NCBI RefSeq assembly: GCF_000176235.1
Contig: NZ_ACZV01000004.1
Coordinates: 682,001-746,000 of the forward strand
Source: Vibrio orientalis CIP 102891 = ATCC 33934
Lineage (GTDB): Bacteria; Pseudomonadota; Gammaproteobacteria; Enterobacterales; Vibrionaceae
Reading direction: 5' to 3'
Length of the DNA: 64,000 nt
Part shown: positions 47,618 through 55,598 of the stretch, piece after piece
Layout: every line of letters begins with the position of its first letter
Numbering within the stretch: position 1 is the stretch's first letter
Notes under the pieces: generated by a model
What the model saw: only the letters and a program-made list of their open reading frames with translations
The model's database searches: none
Told to the model about the DNA's origin: nothing
Made by a program: the position numbers and the translations under genes

Positions 47618-47708
47618 AAAAAAAGAGCCGCTAAATGCGGCTCTTAATGTTTTGTCGTATTGGAACAATCGTCAGATTACTCTTTACCGAATACGTTGTT
47701 CTCTTGCT
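47618..47708. repeat. Direct repeat, left copy (guaC 3' end plus terminator; putative att)
   Basis: 91 bases matching 52070-52160 with 8 mismatches and no gap. Bases 47657-47708 (52 bases) are identical. Read on the minus strand, the copy still encodes [13 protein letters not shown], the end of GMP reductase, followed by the terminator. After the 52-base block the similarity breaks at once by a one-base deletion and then decays. It is the expected remnant of a gene 3' end displaced by an integrated element. Confidence 0.85.
47623..47645. terminator. Terminator within the left guaC-type repeat
   Basis: A 9-bp stem AAGAGCCGC/GCGGCTCTT with a TAAAT loop. It is nearly identical to the terminator behind guaC at 52075-52097 and is now used by the DUF4041-like gene. 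Confidence 0.8.
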
Positions 47709-47816
47709 TTGTACACAATCGCAAAGTTGTCTATCGAGCACCTCAATATGAGAATATTTTCACCGAATTCATGTCTAGCTACATCATTACATAATATGGA
47801 AAAGTGAATAAGCTCA

Positions 47817-48278
47817 TTAGTAATGTATGCCCCTTAACCCACCAGCGGCTATATTAAACCCCATATTCCACCGAGGGCGAAGTTGGTGTTCTTTTCCATA
47901 TGCCTCAAGTTTGGTGTACTCCCTACCTAAACGATGCATCATAAAGCGATGGCCCTGCTCGTAAGCTTCCTGAAGATTATGGTTTTTGTGTTTACCTCGC
48001 TCTAGTTGTTCTTTGTGTTCATTAAGTCGCCTAGCGAAATTATTCGTCACGCCAACATAGACACGATCAGGGTCATTCTCTCCTTCAACCTTAATAATGT
48101 ACACACTATGGTTTCTGACGCTGTACGAATTAGGCTGTTCATAGAATGGCTCCAGATTTTTGATGTAGTGCCACTGTTTCATAGCACAAGTGAACAACCA
48201 ATAGGCCAAGATGAACCCTAACAACACAAAGATGGATAAACCCACCATTGTCGATACCACTTCACTACTCAGGTTCAT
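47817..48278 (-). CDS. Membrane-anchored GIY-YIG nuclease
   Basis: 153 aa. One membrane helix (about 10-32) places a C-terminal GIY-YIG nuclease domain in the cytoplasm. Motifs are Tyr60 in SVYIIKV, RVYVGVTNNFARRLNEH with Tyr74-Gly76 and Arg83/84, the probable metal-binding Glu130 in YGKEHQLRPRWN, and Asn142 in FNIAAGG. All catalytic positions expected for the family are present. Its start overlaps the stop of the upstream gene by one base (TAATG). Last gene of a four-gene operon inside the guaC-flanked element. Confidence 0.82.
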   Translation of the reverse strand: MNLSSEVVSTMVGLSIFVLLGFILAYWLFTCAMKQWHYIKNLEPFYEQPNSYSVRNHSVYIIKVEGENDPDRVYVGVTNNFARRLNEHKEQLERGKHKNHNLQEAYEQGHRFMMHRLGREYTKLEAYGKEHQLRPRWNMGFNIAAGGLRGIHY

Positions 48279-48991
48279 TAAAGAAGCTCCGGTACATTCT
48301 CAACACCAGACTCTTCAATCGATGGAGCACCATTAATTTTTACACCATCACAGTTCATGAAAATTTTGCCGTCACGGCGGATCTGGGTACATTCAGGGGG
48401 AGTGACCTCAACCTTTTTCTCAACCGTGACTTCTTTAGTGATGATGGTGGGTTCTTCAATTGCCCATCTCGCTAGTCGATACAAACCCGCAAAACAAGCT
48501 AGGATCACCGCAATCAACAAGACAATATAAATCAACAACTTAACAAGATTCTTAATTCTTTCAGCTTTAGAGACTCGGTTCAAAGGCTCATATTGTGTTT
48601 TTTTATCATGGCTGGGAACCGCACCTGGCGCGATCTCATCACCCTGCACGAATCGAGAAGCTACATCACCTTTCCCTTGTTTTTCATTGGAGGTGTTACC
48701 TATTGGTGGATAAATAATTTCAACAGGTGGGCCCAAAGATTTTTGACCAACGTCTGGTTCCCCGCCTCCAATGCTCACATGAGGGGCGTTACCCGTCTTA
48801 GGGTAATACGTCGTGACAGGATTACTTCTGTTGGGTGTCGGGCTTGGATTGACAACGGCGCCTGTTTCTAGACTATCGCCGCGTTGATTATCTTTTTCAG
48901 TCCCCGCCTCAGGATCAGTTGTCGTATCATCAGGTTTGAGATACTTGTTTCGCTTGAACTGATTCAAGCTACTTAAATCCATACTACGCAT
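48278..48991 (-). CDS. Single-span protein of the GIY-YIG operon
   Basis: 237 aa. A long disordered, Pro/Gly/Asn-rich N-terminus (about 1-140) and one membrane helix (about 148-170, LLIYIVLLIAVILACFAGLY) are followed by a short exported C-terminus. That tail has the motif ITKEVTVEKKVEVTPPEC and a second Cys (NCDG). The KEV/EKKVEV stretch echoes the Val-Glu-Lys repeats of the next protein upstream. Its start overlaps the previous gene by 8 bases. No family recognised. Confidence 0.7.
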   Translation of the reverse strand: MRSMDLSSLNQFKRNKYLKPDDTTTDPEAGTEKDNQRGDSLETGAVVNPSPTPNRSNPVTTYYPKTGNAPHVSIGGGEPDVGQKSLGPPVEIIYPPIGNTSNEKQGKGDVASRFVQGDEIAPGAVPSHDKKTQYEPLNRVSKAERIKNLVKLLIYIVLLIAVILACFAGLYRLARWAIEEPTIITKEVTVEKKVEVTPPECTQIRRDGKIFMNCDGVKINGAPSIEESGVENVPELL

Positions 48992-50444
48992 TGTTCAGTA
49001 ATTCCTCGAGTTCCTTGCCCGTGATCGACTCTGGCACAGGAATGATACGCTCATGAATGATGACTTCCGGCTCTTTGATGTAGTACGGTTTTTCCACTTC
49101 AACCACCTTATCAACGTAAACAGGAACTTCATGAGTAGCAGGTACCACGCGATCCACATAGATCGGCACTTCTTTTTCCACTTCAACGATTTTTTCAACT
49201 TCTACAATTTTTTCTATTTCTTTCTCGACTTCTTTCTCGACGATAGTTTCAACCGGGATCAATTTAGTTCGTCTGGCAGACCACACTCGCAGATACTTCA
49301 AGAGCTTGCGAATGATCCCTTGATTATTCATCTTATGCGCCTGTACTTTTTTGTGACGTTTGTTTCGCTGATTCATGACCATTAGTGTTTTGAGAATATG
49401 CTTCAACAAGCGATTGCGAAGTGACGAGTGAACGCGCTTGGTTTTCTTTCGCTGATCTTTTTCTTTCTGCTTCGTCCGACGATGAGCTAGGTTTTCCGGG
49501 GACTGGAAGTTCAGGAACATATTCAGAGCTAGGTATACGGGATAGATAATGAAACTAACAAAACCGATAAACCAGTTGAAAGGATCGTCAGACTTGTGAC
49601 CAAAAAAGGCCAAAATAGCGCTCACTTTGGACTCATAAGCCTGTTTCTTCAGCTCATATTCCGTTTCAGTGCCTGCAAATTCGTTGATGGTGTCACGGTC
49701 TTTAACTTTTTCGTCGCGTAGCTGACTTTTTGCCTCGTGAAGATAGGCTTCTAACCTCGATACCTTCGACTGGTAATCTTGTCGTGTACTGTTTAAAAAC
49801 ATCACCTCATCTTCTAATAATTTGGCCTGGTTTACGAAAGCCGCCACCGAATCTGCACAGTCTTTCACCTCATCGCAAACCATTGAACTTTGACGACGTT
49901 CACTGGCTTGTTCATGAAGTTGCTTGATTTGAAGGCTCTTTGATTCAATCTGCTCACTGAGGGGCAAAATCTGAGCGATTGACTGTGCAATCGTGGCTTC
50001 AATGTTCTTCACTTCAGCTTCAAGAGTAGTCACGTAAGAAGCATTGTTTTCGGTTCTCTTTCTTGCCTCTTCAGCTTTCACAATCTCCGCGGTAGATAGG
50101 CTTTGTAAGTAACCGTTCACACCAGCAAAACACAAAGCTGCAAAGCTAACGATAATTCCCCAGGTCACCGCTTTTTGCAGCCACCCGGTATTGCACCAGT
50201 TGTTAAATACGGCAGACGTATATGCAAGAACCGCAATCTCAGCAAAACCAAGTAACAAGCCAAACGGCGTTACAGGGACCCAAGATAACCATGGCTCTGC
50301 GTGGAACAAGGTGTCGTAACCCATAACGTTAAATGTGATGATTAAAAAACCCATCACACATAATGTGCCATATAGAATAGGATATTTACGGTATGGCTTT
50401 TCGTTAATATTTTCTAGGTGAATAGCAGCACTCTGCATGTTCAT
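48984..50444 (-). CDS. Multi-pass coiled-coil membrane protein with Val-Glu-Lys repeats
   Basis: 486 aa from the ATG at 50444 (a longer frame reaches 50495; GTTGGAAATACT precedes the chosen start). Three membrane helices (about 22-41, 60-80, 92-113) precede a long coiled coil (about 120-275) and a fourth helix (about 291-315). A very basic stretch (about 320-400) and a C-terminal region of short repeats (EKEVEKEIEKIVEVEK, then EVPIYVDRVVPATHEVPVYV) complete it. The topology resembles DUF4407-like proteins, but I am not sure. Probably a scaffold for the other three proteins. Confidence 0.72.
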   Translation of the reverse strand: MNMQSAAIHLENINEKPYRKYPILYGTLCVMGFLIITFNVMGYDTLFHAEPWLSWVPVTPFGLLLGFAEIAVLAYTSAVFNNWCNTGWLQKAVTWGIIVSFAALCFAGVNGYLQSLSTAEIVKAEEARKRTENNASYVTTLEAEVKNIEATIAQSIAQILPLSEQIESKSLQIKQLHEQASERRQSSMVCDEVKDCADSVAAFVNQAKLLEDEVMFLNSTRQDYQSKVSRLEAYLHEAKSQLRDEKVKDRDTINEFAGTETEYELKKQAYESKVSAILAFFGHKSDDPFNWFIGFVSFIIYPVYLALNMFLNFQSPENLAHRRTKQKEKDQRKKTKRVHSSLRNRLLKHILKTLMVMNQRNKRHKKVQAHKMNNQGIIRKLLKYLRVWSARRTKLIPVETIVEKEVEKEIEKIVEVEKIVEVEKEVPIYVDRVVPATHEVPVYVDKVVEVEKPYYIKEPEVIIHERIIPVPESITGKELEELLNNA

Positions 50445-50504
50445 AGTATTTCCAACAAGTGTTACAGATGAGATCGTCCCCCTGACAATCTGCATGTTTA
50501 AGAT

Positions 50505-51488
50505 TTAGTAAATTTCAGATTGCATGTAATTATTGATAGTATCGGCGTCTAATACATACATTTCGTTGCGATCATAGGTCATAAAGCGGTCATACAATTT
50601 TTCATTTCCCTGAATGTAATCCCAGTATGGTTGGTAGCTTTGATATACCTCTATGATTAACTCTGGTGTATCAGGCTTGTTTGAATAGTAAGGGCGATGA
50701 AAGCCAACCTTCGCACCGGATTGCATTCGCTTGTTCACTCCAGAGGCATAAATCATCCCGCAACTCGAATAGCACTGAATATTGGCATCTGCGTCTGTCG
50801 TCCAATTGTTATCATGAATATACGTTCCGATTTTTAGGCCTTCGTTTAGCAACCCTCCGTTACTGTGCATCATGAAACGGTCAAGGTGTATCCCACGAGA
50901 CTCAAAGTGACGAACATACTTGATGAAGTCATCGTAAGCCCCCTCGACCACTGGACCTTCGGCATATAGGTAATTACCTTTTTGATCTTCACCAAGCATA
51001 AAGTACAACTTTTCGCTTGAGACTAGAGGATGTTTAAAGCTAGGAGGCGCCTGGATCTCCACTGGTTTTTCTAATAACTCTGGCAGCGTTGGCAGGTTGG
51101 GTAATTTAGGGATATTAGGCAGTTGCTTAAGATCCAGTTTTGGCAAATCAGGCTTTGGACTTTTCAAAGACTTCTTCTGTTCTTGGTTTAACTTATCTTC
51201 TTTTTTAGTTAAACCCTTTTGGCTCAGTTGCTTCTGAACAGGCGGATTTACTGAACGAGGAGAATCGTTCGTCTCTTTCGGCTTGCTCAAGTCAGGCTTT
51301 AGCTCGTTTTTCTTAGAATCGTCACTGGTCGAGGTTACTTTCTCAATGCTTTGCTGATTCTCTTCATTGAGGTTTTTCAATGAATCAAGGGGATTCGGCA
51401 TACCCTTAGTGTTATTAGAGGAACAACCACTAATTACTGCCGTTACAGAGATTAACAACAATGCTAATACACCCTGTTTAGGTCTCAT
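50505..51488 (-). CDS. Lipoprotein with ClpP/SppA-like domain
   Basis: 327 aa from the ATG at 51488 (GAAGGAATTGTT upstream). Lipoprotein signal ending AVISGC (Cys22), a Lys/Pro/Leu-rich disordered linker (about 25-150), then a ClpP/crotonase-type fold. The fold shows FMMHSNGGLLNEGLKIGTYI (oxyanion-loop-like GG), a candidate nucleophile Ser in CYSSCGMIYASG and His in VGFHRPY. These match the periplasmic ClpP-like (COG3904-like) pattern. First gene of the operon; predicted to sit on the periplasmic side of a membrane. Confidence 0.72.
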   Translation of the reverse strand: MRPKQGVLALLLISVTAVISGCSSNNTKGMPNPLDSLKNLNEENQQSIEKVTSTSDDSKKNELKPDLSKPKETNDSPRSVNPPVQKQLSQKGLTKKEDKLNQEQKKSLKSPKPDLPKLDLKQLPNIPKLPNLPTLPELLEKPVEIQAPPSFKHPLVSSEKLYFMLGEDQKGNYLYAEGPVVEGAYDDFIKYVRHFESRGIHLDRFMMHSNGGLLNEGLKIGTYIHDNNWTTDADANIQCYSSCGMIYASGVNKRMQSGAKVGFHRPYYSNKPDTPELIIEVYQSYQPYWDYIQGNEKLYDRFMTYDRNEMYVLDADTINNYMQSEIY

Positions 51489-51551
51489 AACAATTCCTTC
51501 ATACAATAAAAACAAACATCATAAGCTTGGTGTTTATAAAAATGGGTGCGT

Positions 51552-51579
51552 ATTATATGGATAAAATTGAATATCCCAA
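51552..51579 (-). promoter_or_regulatory. Probable promoter of the four-gene operon
   Basis: On the minus strand TTGGGA (51579-51574), a 16-base spacer and a perfect TATAAT (51557-51552). Start would be near 51545, with a leader of about 57 bases before the lipoprotein gene. The remaining 51580-52069 is AT-rich and holds no gene I can support. Confidence 0.5.
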
Positions 51580-52069
51580 GATATTTTTAAAATATAATCC
51601 CCAAACTTACCGAACTATGAGAATAAACAATAAAATCAGCCAACTAGCGACACTTTCAAGATCGTTTATCAATTACCATATCCTTCTCAAATCCGTTTCT
51701 CACATGTCAAAAAGAGTCTCACTACTTCGAAACTAAGCTGGACCTTACTTGGTTGAAAGTACTCAGTCTCAGCCTCATCAATATCCGTGTCACTCCAAGA
51801 GCACGAGGCATTGATGGGCGATACCAATTGCATTAAAACGAATAAGAAGCGGTTATAATTCGGCCCAAAGTCCACGACCAATCTTCTATTTAAATTCTCA
51901 TTGAATATGGTGATGAGTATACAGAATGATGTGCTAAATATATTTATATATCAAATATTACTTAGTTGTTCGGGGGATGACTTGTGGCGTTTCAGTCCGA
52001 TAAGACTCTCGCTTTGAGCTCTTTAACGCCACAACTTAAACCCTTCAATCGCTGTTGGCGCTTCCAAAC

Positions 52070-52160
52070 AAAAAAAGAGCCGCAAATAGCGGCTCTTTTT
52101 GTTTCATAGTATTGGAACAATCGTCAGATTACTCTTTACCGAATACGTTGTTCTCTTGCT
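52070..52160. repeat. Direct repeat, right copy (true guaC 3' end plus terminator)
   Basis: Partner of 47618-47708. It contains the final codons of guaC (to the stop at 52129-52131) and the guaC terminator (stem AAGAGCCGC/GCGGCTCTT, 52075-52097). The perfect 52-base block is 52109-52160. Confidence 0.85.
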
Positions 52161-53172
52161 CTTGTACGCGGATGAAAGTCGTACGCTTAGTTAGCTCTTT
52201 AAGCTTTGCTGCGCCTACGTATGTACATGTAGAACGTACACCACCAAGGATGTCAGAAATTGTATCGTGCACTGTGCCGCGGAATGGTAAAAGAACAGTT
52301 TTACCTTCAGCTGCGCGGTACTTAGCGACACCACCAGAGTGCTTCGCCATAGCAGACTGAGAAGACATGCCGTAGAACTTCATGAACTGCTTGCCGTCTT
52401 GCTCAACAACTTCACCGCCTGACTCTTCGTGGCCAGCTAGCATACCGCCTAGCATTACGAAGTCAGCGCCGCCGCCGAATGCTTTAGCAACGTCACCCGC
52501 ACATGAACAGCCACCATCACCGATGATCATGCCGCCAAGGCCATGTGCTGCGTCACCACATTCGATGATTGCAGAAAGTTGTGGGTAACCAACACCAGTT
52601 TTAACACGTGTTGTACATACAGAGCCTGGGCCGATACCAACTTTAACGATATCTGCACCTGCTAGGATTAGCTCTTCACACATGTCGCCAGTTACAACGT
52701 TACCCGCAGAGATAACTTTGTTCGGGAACTCTGCGCGAACTCGCTCTACATACTCAACTAGGTGCTCTGAGTAACCGTTCGCGATGTCAATACAGATGAA
52801 GATTAGCTCTTCAGATAGCGCCATGATTTGCTTAGTCTTTTCGAACTCAGCGTCAGACGTACCTGTAGAAACGAATACATTGTTTAGTGTCTTCTTGTCT
52901 GCGTTCTTAACGAAGTCAGCCCACTGCTCTACTGTGTAGTGCTTGTGTACTGCTGTCATAACGCCGTGTTCAGCTAGTGCAGCTGCCATTTCAAAGCTTG
53001 CTACCGAATCCATATTCGCAGCGATTACAGGTACACCAGACCATTGACGGCCGCTGTGCTTGAATGTAAACTCGCGGGTTAATTCAACTTGAGAACGACT
53101 TTTAAGAGTAGAACGCTTCGGGCGGAATAGTACATCTTTAAAGCCTAACTTAAGTTCTTGTTCGATACGCAT
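52129..53172 (-). CDS. guaC: GMP reductase
   Basis: NADPH-dependent deamination of GMP to IMP in purine salvage. 347 aa from the ATG at 53172 (CAGGAAAA upstream), exactly the E. coli GuaC length; a frame to 53193 is less likely. The catalytic Cys loop is [20 protein letters not shown], with [20 protein letters not shown] for phosphate binding, and no CBS domains, which separates it from IMP dehydrogenase. Its 3' end is the target of the duplicated repeat. A structured leader with two similar hairpins precedes it. Confidence 0.96.
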   Translation of the reverse strand: MRIEQELKLGFKDVLFRPKRSTLKSRSQVELTREFTFKHSGRQWSGVPVIAANMDSVASFEMAAALAEHGVMTAVHKHYTVEQWADFVKNADKKTLNNVFVSTGTSDAEFEKTKQIMALSEELIFICIDIANGYSEHLVEYVERVRAEFPNKVISAGNVVTGDMCEELILAGADIVKVGIGPGSVCTTRVKTGVGYPQLSAIIECGDAAHGLGGMIIGDGGCSCAGDVAKAFGGGADFVMLGGMLAGHEESGGEVVEQDGKQFMKFYGMSSQSAMAKHSGGVAKYRAAEGKTVLLPFRGTVHDTISDILGGVRSTCTYVGAAKLKELTKRTTFIRVQEQENNVFGKE

Positions 53173-53216
53173 GATAAATTTTCCTGTAATCAAATTTACG
53201 TGTCGTGCGTTTTCGG

Positions 53217-53285
53217 TAAACGTTGGCAGACGCTTTACTGAGTTTCGGACACAAAAAAACCGGAGCGTTGGCAGACGCTCCGGTT
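53217..53285 (-). promoter_or_regulatory. guaC leader: two hairpins with identical loops
   Basis: Hairpin 1 (53258-53285) has an 11-bp GC-rich stem and is followed on the minus strand by seven T, so it looks like a terminator in the leader. Hairpin 2 (53217-53237) is weaker, with a bulged G. Both have the loop CTGCCA closed by CGT/ACG, and they share 14 identical bases (CGTTGGCAGACGCT on the + strand, at 53221 and 53266). The arrangement suggests a cis-acting attenuator or a paired binding element. Confidence 0.55.
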
Positions 53286-53291
53286 TTCAGC

Positions 53292-53319
53292 ATTATAGGT
53301 CGCGATTTAATTCTCGCAA
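53292..53319 (-). promoter_or_regulatory. guaC promoter
   Basis: Minus strand TTGCGA (53319-53314), 16-base spacer, perfect TATAAT (53297-53292). The predicted start near 53285 coincides with the first base of hairpin 1. Confidence 0.6.
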
Positions 53320-53435
53320 GACTGATATTTTCAATTTTTTTGTGATACAGTTCGGTTAAGTTGCATACCTAGCCCACCGCAACGCCTTCAATTTTCAACA
53401 CTTTCCACTGAAAAACAAACACTTAACTCAAATCA

Positions 53436-53451
53436 TGTAAAACGTTTGCGC
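53436..53451. promoter_or_regulatory. PurR-box-like sequence
   Basis: TGTAAAACGTTTGCGC contains AAAACGTTTGCG, 12 of 16 positions of the PurR operator. It lies about 140 bases upstream of the guaC -10, which is far for a repressor, so the assignment is tentative. The rest of 53320-53647 shows nothing else I can support. Confidence 0.3.
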
Positions 53452-53647
53452 AATCCTTTTCGTCTCGCAATTGAAAGAATATTGACCAAACACACCACTT
53501 TCACCCTCAAAACAGCAAAATATACGTTTAAATTGCCCTTTCTGGTTCACCTATCCAACGTAAAAAAACGAACTGTTCGGTTGTTTTTTGACCATTTTGT
53601 GCAAATTTCTTTGTTTTAGTGTTCTTGGCGCTATTCAAGATACAAAA

Positions 53648-53677
53648 AAGGCAGAAGCCGTTGCCGACTTCTGCCTT
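53648..53677 (-). terminator. Terminator of the chemoreceptor gene
   Basis: A 10-bp stem AAGGCAGAAG/CTTCTGCCTT with a 10-base loop, followed on the minus strand by a T-run. 18 bases past the stop. Confidence 0.85.
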
Positions 53678-53695
53678 CCATTTTTGCTTACAGAA

Positions 53696-55324
53696 TTACA
53701 GTTTAAAGAAAGCGAGCTGTGCTTTCTGCTTCTCTGCTAATGCTGATAGTTCGTTACTTGCACTCGCACTCTGGCAAATACCTGAAACGTTTTGGTTCAC
53801 AAGCTCAGACATGTTCACAACATTGCGGTTAATGTCTTGAGTCACTTGCGATTGCTGCTCTGCCGCTGTCGCTACTTGGGTGTTAGCGTCATTGATGTTG
53901 GTCACTGACTCAGTAATGCCTTGTAGCGCGCTGTTGGCTTGCAGTGCGAGTTCGTTGTTCTTCTCTAACATCTCTAGGCTTAGCTGCATGCTGTCATTTG
54001 CTAGGCCAGATTGCTTTTGAAGCTCTTCGATGATCGCCTGGATTTCGCCAGTAGACTCTTGCGTACGCGCTGCTAGCATACGAACTTCATCGGCTACCAC
54101 AGCAAAGCCACGACCAGACTCGCCCGCACGCGCCGCTTCAATAGCAGCGTTGAGTGCGAGTAGGTTTGTCTGCTCAGAAACACCGCGGATCACTTCAATC
54201 ACGTCGTTGATTTGCTCTGACTGCTCTTTTAGCGTTAGAACCACACTCGCCGCTTCATTGAGCGCTTGGCCCATTTGAACGCTCGCTTGGTTACTCTCTT
54301 CGAAGATATCTAAACCAGATTTCGCAAGCTGGTCTGCTTCACGTGCCGTTGAATCGGCTAACTGAGCATTGTCGCTAACGTTATCTGCTGTGCTTGATAG
54401 TTCATTAACCGCTGAAGCCACTTGTTCGATTTCAGCTAACTCTTGCTGCGCGTTTGCTTGAGCTTGCGTCATTACTGCCGCTAGTTCTGTCGATGCAGAA
54501 GCGACTTCTTCACTGATACGTGCGAGTTCATTGACTGTCGTATGAAGCTTAACAGCCGTCTGGTTCACGTCTTCGCTCAGGTGGGCAATCTCGTTGTCAC
54601 CGTCGACATCAGCACGAACTGATAGATCGCCAGCAGCAATTTTACGCATCACTTCTTGTAAGCGTTGAATTGGCGTCACGATCATGCCTGACAGTACCCA
54701 AGCAACCAGTAGCGAAACCGCTAGAACAGAGAGTACAAGGATCATCGCCAGATTTTGTACTTTGGCGTTTTCCTTTGCACTGTTATCCATCGCCGCTGAA
54801 GCAAATTCATTAACCTTTGCAGACAGTTTATTGATGCTTTCAACCATCTCGTTACCCGCATCACGATATTGCGCGATGAAGTTTGAGTACTCTTGTTCGC
54901 TTACAGTTCCTTGATCACGGCGTGAAAATAGGTCAACAGCGCGATTAGAGTACTGGACATAGTTTTCAATAGAACGACGAACGCCATTCACATCATCACG
55001 GAAGGTAGCGCGGCTTGCCATCATATCGAGATCTTTTTGAATCTCTGCCAAGCCCGTTTTGAGTTCACCGAGGAAAACGTTACGGCGCGAAGAATCATAG
55101 ATCGCATAAACCGCACTAATTCGTAATGGATACACTTGGTCATCTATATGGGCAAGTTTATCTTTATAGAACACCAATGAATCGGTGTTTGAGGCGATAA
55201 TTTTCTGCTCAGCCTCAAGATTACTCTTAGTGATCCATAAAGCAATGAACAGTGCGAAGGTAGTAAATAGTACAGGTACAAGCACCTGCGTTCGAATAGA
55301 CAAGTTTTTAAGCGATAATTGCAT
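53696..55324 (-). CDS. Methyl-accepting chemotaxis protein
   Basis: 542 aa. A membrane helix (about 11-30), a small four-helix periplasmic sensor (about 35-185) and a second helix (about 190-210) precede a HAMP domain. The long signalling coiled coil carries the conserved hairpin tip [19 protein letters not shown]. There is no C-terminal CheR-binding pentapeptide. Start is the ATG at 55324; a TTG at 55336 is less likely. Ligand not evident. Monocistronic. Confidence 0.93.
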   Translation of the reverse strand: MQLSLKNLSIRTQVLVPVLFTTFALFIALWITKSNLEAEQKIIASNTDSLVFYKDKLAHIDDQVYPLRISAVYAIYDSSRRNVFLGELKTGLAEIQKDLDMMASRATFRDDVNGVRRSIENYVQYSNRAVDLFSRRDQGTVSEQEYSNFIAQYRDAGNEMVESINKLSAKVNEFASAAMDNSAKENAKVQNLAMILVLSVLAVSLLVAWVLSGMIVTPIQRLQEVMRKIAAGDLSVRADVDGDNEIAHLSEDVNQTAVKLHTTVNELARISEEVASASTELAAVMTQAQANAQQELAEIEQVASAVNELSSTADNVSDNAQLADSTAREADQLAKSGLDIFEESNQASVQMGQALNEAASVVLTLKEQSEQINDVIEVIRGVSEQTNLLALNAAIEAARAGESGRGFAVVADEVRMLAARTQESTGEIQAIIEELQKQSGLANDSMQLSLEMLEKNNELALQANSALQGITESVTNINDANTQVATAAEQQSQVTQDINRNVVNMSELVNQNVSGICQSASASNELSALAEKQKAQLAFFKL

Positions 55325-55552
55325 TATTTTTCTCAATCAAGTTTTTTTGATTTCATCCTTGATCTGGGAATATTCCCACAACATAAAGGGCGCGGAGTCT
55401 AGCATAATTAATGGCTGGTATGGCAAATAACACCTTAAAAAGTCAGGATTTTTTGCACTAACCGTTTGCGCAAGCTCATATGCCCACAACACCATATGCA
55501 ACCGCTTTATAAATCATATGCGTGTCTGACTCTTTGACCCAAAACAAAAAAA

Positions 55553-55571
55553 GGCCAAGCAATGCTTGGCC
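55553..55571 (-). terminator. Terminator of the porin gene
   Basis: An 8-bp stem GGCCAAGC/GCTTGGCC with an AAT loop, followed on the minus strand by TTTTTTTG. Confidence 0.85.
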
Positions 55572-55598
55572 AATTAGCTGAACTTCAGGCAGTTCGAG

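Larger units (their letters stand above)
47618..52160. mobile_element. Putative integrated element in the guaC 3' end
   Basis: DNA bounded by the 91-base direct repeats, period 4,452 bases. It contains only the four-gene minus-strand operon and two non-coding margins. No integrase, recombinase or replication gene is visible, so it would be a relic, or mobilised in trans, or an integration product of a larger element. All four genes are membrane or envelope proteins, unlike the housekeeping genes around. Confidence 0.6.

Noticed and set aside
48984..49385. Simple-sequence Glu/Lys/Val region suspected to be an artefact or low-complexity non-coding DNA
   Set aside because: The frame is open, continues a long membrane protein and the repeats are protein-level (VEK) with varied codons, so it is coding.
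47817..51488. Filamentous-phage (CTX/VfO3K6-like) origin of the guaC-flanked element
   Set aside because: No Zot, coat or replication-initiator-like protein and no dif-like flank were seen.
51527..51736. 69-codon + strand frame in the element
   Set aside because: Runs antisense over the likely operon promoter and lacks a ribosome-binding site.
51687..51881. 64-codon minus-strand frame upstream of the four-gene operon
   Set aside because: No convincing ribosome-binding site or motif; could be a small gene of the element but cannot be supported from sequence alone.
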